Below are positions 59,074 through 64,000 of a stretch of DNA of 64,000 bases, piece by piece. Origin of the DNA: Pectobacterium actinidiae (GTDB taxonomy: Bacteria > Pseudomonadota > Gammaproteobacteria > Enterobacterales > Enterobacteriaceae). The stretch is taken from positions 3,100,001-3,164,000 of the forward strand of contig NZ_JRMH01000001.1 in assembly GCF_000803315.1 (NCBI RefSeq). The letters are read 5' to 3'. Below the pieces are notes generated by a model. The model was not told the origin of the DNA, searched no databases, and saw only the letters and a program-made list of their open reading frames with translations. Numbering within the stretch: position 1 is the stretch's first letter; each line of letters begins with the position of its first letter. The translations under genes were made by a program, and so were the position numbers.

Positions 59074-59567
59074 TATAAAGTAAGACTACATAATATTTAT
59101 TGTTTAAAATTTGTGAATTTTTATCTTCACGGTAAATCTATCCCTGTATTTTTGGATTATATACCAGGCTTATCTGCGATGATGAGCGTTGCTGTGTAAC
59201 GGTATGTACAGTGTTTATGTCCGTCACATAATAGGGCAAACGCCCCCAACGAGCTCGAGGCAGGAGAGGGGTTCTCTGACATTCATTCGCCCTTACGCGG
59301 TTCGAATATGCTGTAGTAAAAGTTCGGTGGCAGGAACTGGCTAAGGCTCAGTTTGCTAACGATTGTGGGGATGATGGGGTTCAGTAATCTTTGGTACGAT
59401 GAATAAGTACCTTATAGCATAATCCTCGCTTTCCTTTTTATTTCATCTGACAAGCCGTTCTCTTAATGTTAATTTAATAAACACACGTTCTAACTTACTC
59501 GCTCGGCATGCCTCTCCATGTTTTACAGAGCGATGTATAATTGCAAAAAAGAGTAAGAGAATAACTG
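59074..59567. other. Upstream region of the dlt-like operon
   Basis: 494 bases without a gene. It should hold the dltD promoter on the minus strand (a TATAAT-like box is at about 59158-59163) and that of the small lipoprotein gene on the plus strand. Confidence 0.5.
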
Positions 59568-59768
59568 ATGAAAAACTATCAGACTACTATCCCTCGGATA
59601 TTAATCGCCTCAATAATTCTATTTGTTATCGCCTGTTCATCCAACGCGAAAAAATCCCTAAACGATGAAACGCTAGAGTGTATGAAGTACCGCACGATGA
59701 TAACGGCCCCCTTGCCGCCAGCAGAAATAGTGAAGTTAGAAAATCAGTGTGAACGATCCAGGCATTAA
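59568..59768 (+). CDS. Small lipoprotein of unknown function
   Basis: A 66-residue protein with a signal peptide and a lipobox VIAC placing the lipid on Cys23, Ser at +2. The mature 44 residues are charged, with two Cys (LECMKY and NQCERS). No family recognised; single gene. Confidence 0.7.
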   Translation: MKNYQTTIPRILIASIILFVIACSSNAKKSLNDETLECMKYRTMITAPLPPAEIVKLENQCERSRH

Positions 59769-59907
59769 TACCGTGGGGATCATCAGCACAGATCCCCAAA
59801 ATTTCTATAGCACTCATAGCAATCGATAACACTAATGATGGAGAGCCAATAAATCGCTCAGTCATGCTATGCAAGAACCACAACGCTACCGATTGAGATG
59901 CCCGTGG

Positions 59908-60543
59908 TTATTCTTTAATGTCCATCAAGGCAAGGTGCTGCTTTATTTCTTCAATCAGCTTTTCTGGCCCACCTTCTTGTACAAAATCAGCAAGCGTAAA
60001 TTTGAAGCCTATTGTCTTAACCAACCCCTTATTACCTAATTCAACCTCAGACTCAAGCTCAGGATAGTGTGAATTGCTCCAGACTCGATCAAATACATTA
60101 TTATTTTGTATCTTCTTAGTTGGGCTAAATAGGTAAATTGCCAGATAACTTTCTGCTTGCTCTGCCGTTTTTTCTAGTTTGCAAGCATCTGGCTCCTGTT
60201 TCATATACGTTTCTTCACGATACTCCCATTCAAGTTCTCCGTCCGTAATAAGCCTGATATCTAAAATATAATCATCTGGACAGAAATAGCGTGACGCGGA
60301 TTTTTTAAAGAAGGTAAAAGAGGTATCCATCAATGGTAAAAAATTCCATCCCCAGTGCTTGAATGGGCTCACACCTTTTGATGGTGAAGGGTCAAAACTA
60401 ATAGGAATCCATTGAAGAAACTGCACATCCATCAATTCTCTCACCCGTTCTATCCGGGGCAATACCTGCTGATAAAATCCTGCGCAGATACGGTGTGCCT
60501 GTCTGACTTGTTGAAGCGAGTCTTCAATATTCATTCTTAACAT
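59908..60543 (-). CDS. Unrecognised partner of the PD-(D/E)XK protein
   Basis: A 211-residue soluble protein with no recognised family. It opens with a helical segment (EDSLQQVRQAHRICAGFYQQV) and is mostly alpha/beta afterwards. It starts 2 bases after the upstream nuclease-like gene ends, so the two form an operon and probably act together. Confidence 0.65.
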   Translation of the reverse strand: MLRMNIEDSLQQVRQAHRICAGFYQQVLPRIERVRELMDVQFLQWIPISFDPSPSKGVSPFKHWGWNFLPLMDTSFTFFKKSASRYFCPDDYILDIRLITDGELEWEYREETYMKQEPDACKLEKTAEQAESYLAIYLFSPTKKIQNNNVFDRVWSNSHYPELESEVELGNKGLVKTIGFKFTLADFVQEGGPEKLIEEIKQHLALMDIKE

Positions 60544-60545
60544 CC

Positions 60546-61259
60546 TTATTTTTTGTCAGAAAAAGAAGAGAAAATATTTTTAGTTCCCTCATGCAGAGGA
60601 AACGCAATAATAAACTGAGATAATGTTTTATACTCTGGTAGCGCTACTCGAATACCATATAAGGAAAGTGCAGACAGGCAATCCCGAACAATATGCTGTT
60701 CATGAATATGAACACTCTGTAAAGATAGTAATGCATTCTTAGCATTATGCCATTCTCGCTGTATTACCTTGGTGTTATCTTTGTAGTCTTCTATTAATTT
60801 ACTATTAAACCTTCCTAACGATTTGGGAATATTCCCTAATGCAATAAAAAAAAGTCGTTCTTTTTTTCTTTCATCCTGATGGTAGGCAGCAATCTCTCGT
60901 TGCCATTGTTGATGGTATTGCCAACCCCCCTCAGGTGGTTTAACTTCAATCAAAATATCGGCTTTTTCAAACTCCAGAATAACATCAGGTTCAACACTAC
61001 TCTGGTCAACATTTTTCATGTCCAATGAATAACGAGGCCAAAAATTTACCTGACGATATTCACCTAATTCTGATTCAGATAAGCCAAGAAACTCACGAAT
61101 AAACAGGAAACGACTTTCTGCACTCAAATAACCAATTCGTGTCCAGAATGCTGCCGTCAATAAATCCTCTCGTTTCTTAAAGACATTACGCCAGCTCTCT
61201 GGCGCTCTCCCTTCTATTTCCACTCTGCCTGCTTTTCCTTGCATAATGGCCTGAAGCAT
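60546..61259 (-). CDS. PD-(D/E)XK superfamily protein
   Basis: A 237-residue protein. The core reads VEPDVILEF (D92), then ILIEVKPPEGGW (E105, K107), followed by an helix with Q-rich QYHQQWQREIAA, which fits the PD-(D/E)XK nuclease fold of restriction enzymes and Holliday-junction resolvases. No other domain is recognised. First gene of a two-gene operon; a defence role is possible. Confidence 0.7.
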   Translation of the reverse strand: MLQAIMQGKAGRVEIEGRAPESWRNVFKKREDLLTAAFWTRIGYLSAESRFLFIREFLGLSESELGEYRQVNFWPRYSLDMKNVDQSSVEPDVILEFEKADILIEVKPPEGGWQYHQQWQREIAAYHQDERKKERLFFIALGNIPKSLGRFNSKLIEDYKDNTKVIQREWHNAKNALLSLQSVHIHEQHIVRDCLSALSLYGIRVALPEYKTLSQFIIAFPLHEGTKNIFSSFSDKK

Positions 61260-61447
61260 CTAATTCTCCTGATAAACCTAATAGATCACTCGGAAGGTAC
61301 TCTGTCTACATGGTGTGACCTGAACGCCAGAACTACTACTAACTAGACCGAGTCGTGCCGATCATAACATCGCTCTCCAACGATGAACTACGGCTAATTA
61401 GCAAAACAAGCCGGAAAATCCGCGATAAAATGCGTTCCATCCAACCG

Positions 61448-62596
<1,149 letters not shown>

Positions 62597-63067
62597 ATGG
62601 CTTGCTGCCTCTGCCGTAATGTTATCCATGTTAGCCCGGCTACGACTGCCGGAAGAGAGGAAAAATTGAAAATTACCCGCAGTGGTTCACACCCGTCCCA
62701 GCCTGGCTCGGAAAGCTATTTTTCCGGCAATGTACGTATCGATGCGCCCTTTCAGGGCACCGCCCCCGCTCGGGTTGGCGGCGCGACGGTCACTTTTGAG
62801 CCCCGCGCACGCACCGCATGGCATACCCATCCGCTCGGTCAGACGCTGATCGTCACACAGGGACGAGGCTGGCTTCAGGAATGGGGTGGCGACATTCAGG
62901 AAATCAATCAGGGCGATATCGTCTGGATACCCGAAGGCGTAAAACACTGGCACGGCGCGACAGCACAAACCGCGATGACGCACATTGCCATTGCCGAGTC
63001 ACTTAACGGTAGCCCGGTCGACTGGCTGGAAAAAGTCAGCGATGAGCAGTACGAAAACGGGAAATAG
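62597..63067 (+). CDS. Cupin domain protein
   Basis: A single-domain cupin with metal ligands in [12 protein letters not shown] (two His, one Gln/Glu position) and the second motif [13 protein letters not shown]. Related to small carboxymuconolactone-lyase- or mandelonitrile-lyase-associated cupins. The start is uncertain: ATG 62597 gives 156 residues; TTG 62666, with GAGAGG close by, gives 133 and removes an unusual Cys-rich leader. Confidence 0.8.
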   Translation: MACCLCRNVIHVSPATTAGREEKLKITRSGSHPSQPGSESYFSGNVRIDAPFQGTAPARVGGATVTFEPRARTAWHTHPLGQTLIVTQGRGWLQEWGGDIQEINQGDIVWIPEGVKHWHGATAQTAMTHIAIAESLNGSPVDWLEKVSDEQYENGK

Positions 63068-63155
63068 CATAAGGAAAAAATCGGCGCAGGGTCGAAGCAG
63101 CAAAGCCACTCAGCGTGAAGACTGAATGGCTTTTTCCCCTTGCTCAGCGATGCAG

Positions 63156-63479
63156 CTAGCGCATGTGGAGATTGACGCCAGAAACCTCTTTCCTGAGTTC
63201 AATTATCTCTTCAGCCAGCTCACGGCACAGCATCGCATTCATCAGGTGATCTTGCGCGTGCACGACGATAAGTTCGATATTGGTTTTTTCCTTACTCTGC
63301 TCGCCAATAAATCCGGTCTGGATCAATTGCGCCCGGTTCAGCGCCACCGCCGCCATTTTTAATAATTCATCGACGTGATCCCACTCTCCCCGGCGAGCGG
63401 ATCTCAGTGCTTCCATTGCACAGGAACGTGTTTCGCCAGATTTAACAATAAGCTCAATCATCCGCGTTTCTACATCCAT
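63156..63479 (-). CDS. PTS lactose/cellobiose-type IIA component
   Basis: A 107-residue IIA protein of the lactose/chitobiose class (ChbA/CelC-like). The phosphorylated His is probably H78 in VVHAQDHLM, with D77 nearby holding the metal. Forms a trimer of helical bundles. No IIB, IIC or phospho-glycosidase gene is in the window, so it may be an orphan or the end of an operon beyond view. Confidence 0.9.
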   Translation of the reverse strand: MDVETRMIELIVKSGETRSCAMEALRSARRGEWDHVDELLKMAAVALNRAQLIQTGFIGEQSKEKTNIELIVVHAQDHLMNAMLCRELAEEIIELRKEVSGVNLHMR

Positions 63480-63704
63480 TTTTCCATCCCCCGAATATCA
63501 GTTGCTGTGTCACCTTTTTGTTGGTCAATTAACCCAAAATTGCAGACAAGCGCACATGACACCGAAGCAAATACGGTGCATTTGTTGTATCGCTACTTAT
63601 AGCCTGCACAATAAATATAGATGATGAACCAATATTTGTTTCTGTAAATCATGATGTTATATCTCATTTCCGATGAAATAAATTTCACAGAAGCGTCAGC
63701 TTGT

Positions 63705-64000
63705 TTGTTTGGTGGCTGGGAGGTGTGGCAGCGCCGCGAACTGCTTGACGCCTTTCGCCAAACCATGACGCTGGCACTGAGCGGTGCCGCACTCACGACG
63801 CTCGCGGCTATCCCAATGGCCTGGCTGACGATCCGCCACCCCAGCCGCCAGTTTCGGTTTTTGGAAGGGTGTAATTACATCACCAGCTCTCTGCCGGGTA
63901 TCGTCGTCGCACTGACGCTGCACGTCCACCACGCAGATGCCAGTATCATTGAACTGAAAACCGTCAGTCACGCCGCTTTCGCGATAGGCCAACAGGTCAG
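63705..64000 (+). pseudogene. Remnant of an iron-type ABC transporter (permease fused to ATPase tail)
   Basis: The plus-strand frame reads as the FbpB/SfuB-type permease ([20 protein letters not shown], then [11 protein letters not shown] and [15 protein letters not shown]) without its start, then changes at about 63915 to a sequence resembling the C-terminal TOBE-type domain of the ATPase ([21 protein letters not shown]). The two joined in frame suggest an internal deletion. It continues past the window end. Confidence 0.6.

Noticed and set aside
59101..59117. PhoP-box-like TGTTTA-N5-TGTGAA near the dltD start
   Set aside because: The second half-site matches only 4 of 6 bases, it is on the opposite strand and too close to the start codon.
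59626..59883. 85-codon minus-strand frame over the small lipoprotein
   Set aside because: Overlaps a better supported lipoprotein gene and lacks a ribosome-binding site.
63696..63992. 98-codon minus-strand frame at the window end
   Set aside because: Antisense to recognisable permease sequence; not protein-like.

Overview
The window looks like the chromosome of a soft-rot enterobacterium, most likely Pectobacterium. The evidence is a complete out type II secretion cluster (outS, outB, outC to outO) with two pectinase genes inside it, an NLP-type necrosis-inducing toxin gene, and enterobacterial housekeeping genes (dbpA, alaC, ypdK, tRNA-Arg argU). No database search was run; all names come from reading the proteins and motifs.

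Layout. 1-6.5 kb: an Lrp/AsnC regulator divergent from an MFS transporter, the NLP toxin gene, a mosaic intergenic repeat made of about ten small hairpins, three unrecognised small proteins and an RBBP9-type hydrolase. 6.5-13.4 kb: the RNA helicase dbpA; a four-gene ABC-transport operon (periplasmic binding protein, FecCD-type permease, ATPase, and a ModA-like protein with no signal peptide) preceded by a good ModE box, so probably a molybdate/tungstate importer; a luciferase-like monooxygenase; and the 24-residue membrane protein gene ypdK. 13.5-31 kb: outO to outC on the minus strand, then pehX and a family 1 pectate lyase gene (both predicted lipoproteins), then outB and outS converging. 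OutC/D/E/F/L/M and the pseudopilins G to K build the machine, OutO processes the pseudopilins, OutS and OutB place and support the OutD secretin. A KdgR-like box lies between the pectate lyase gene and outB. 31-37.5 kb: alaC, an enolase-superfamily epimerase gene, a D-amino acid aminotransferase gene, and a large MscS-type channel gene.

37.5-53.6 kb is a genomic island of about 16 kb inserted at the 3' end of argU. It has an integrase beside the tRNA, an imperfect att repeat at each end, and the presumed argU terminator now lying just outside the far end. Its cargo is defence and toxin-antitoxin genes: a reverse transcriptase-nitrilase fusion (DRT1/UG1 type), a PD-(D/E)XK nuclease, a deletion scar joining an OLD-type ATPase to a type I HsdS, AlpA, a phage Gp2-like protein, a YfjP/YeeP-type GTPase, a RadC-like protein, CbeA/CbtA, a DUF4942 protein and VapBC.

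53.6-64 kb returns to chromosome-like sequence: an acetyltransferase gene broken by an 8-bp tandem duplication; a five-gene dlt-like operon (dltD-X-B-A-C order) with a 39-residue DltX-like peptide and a DltB homologue that has Asn where MBOAT enzymes have their invariant His; a small lipoprotein; a two-gene module with a PD-(D/E)XK protein; a LysR regulator divergent from a cupin gene; a lone PTS IIA gene; and the remnant of an iron-type ABC transporter at the window edge.
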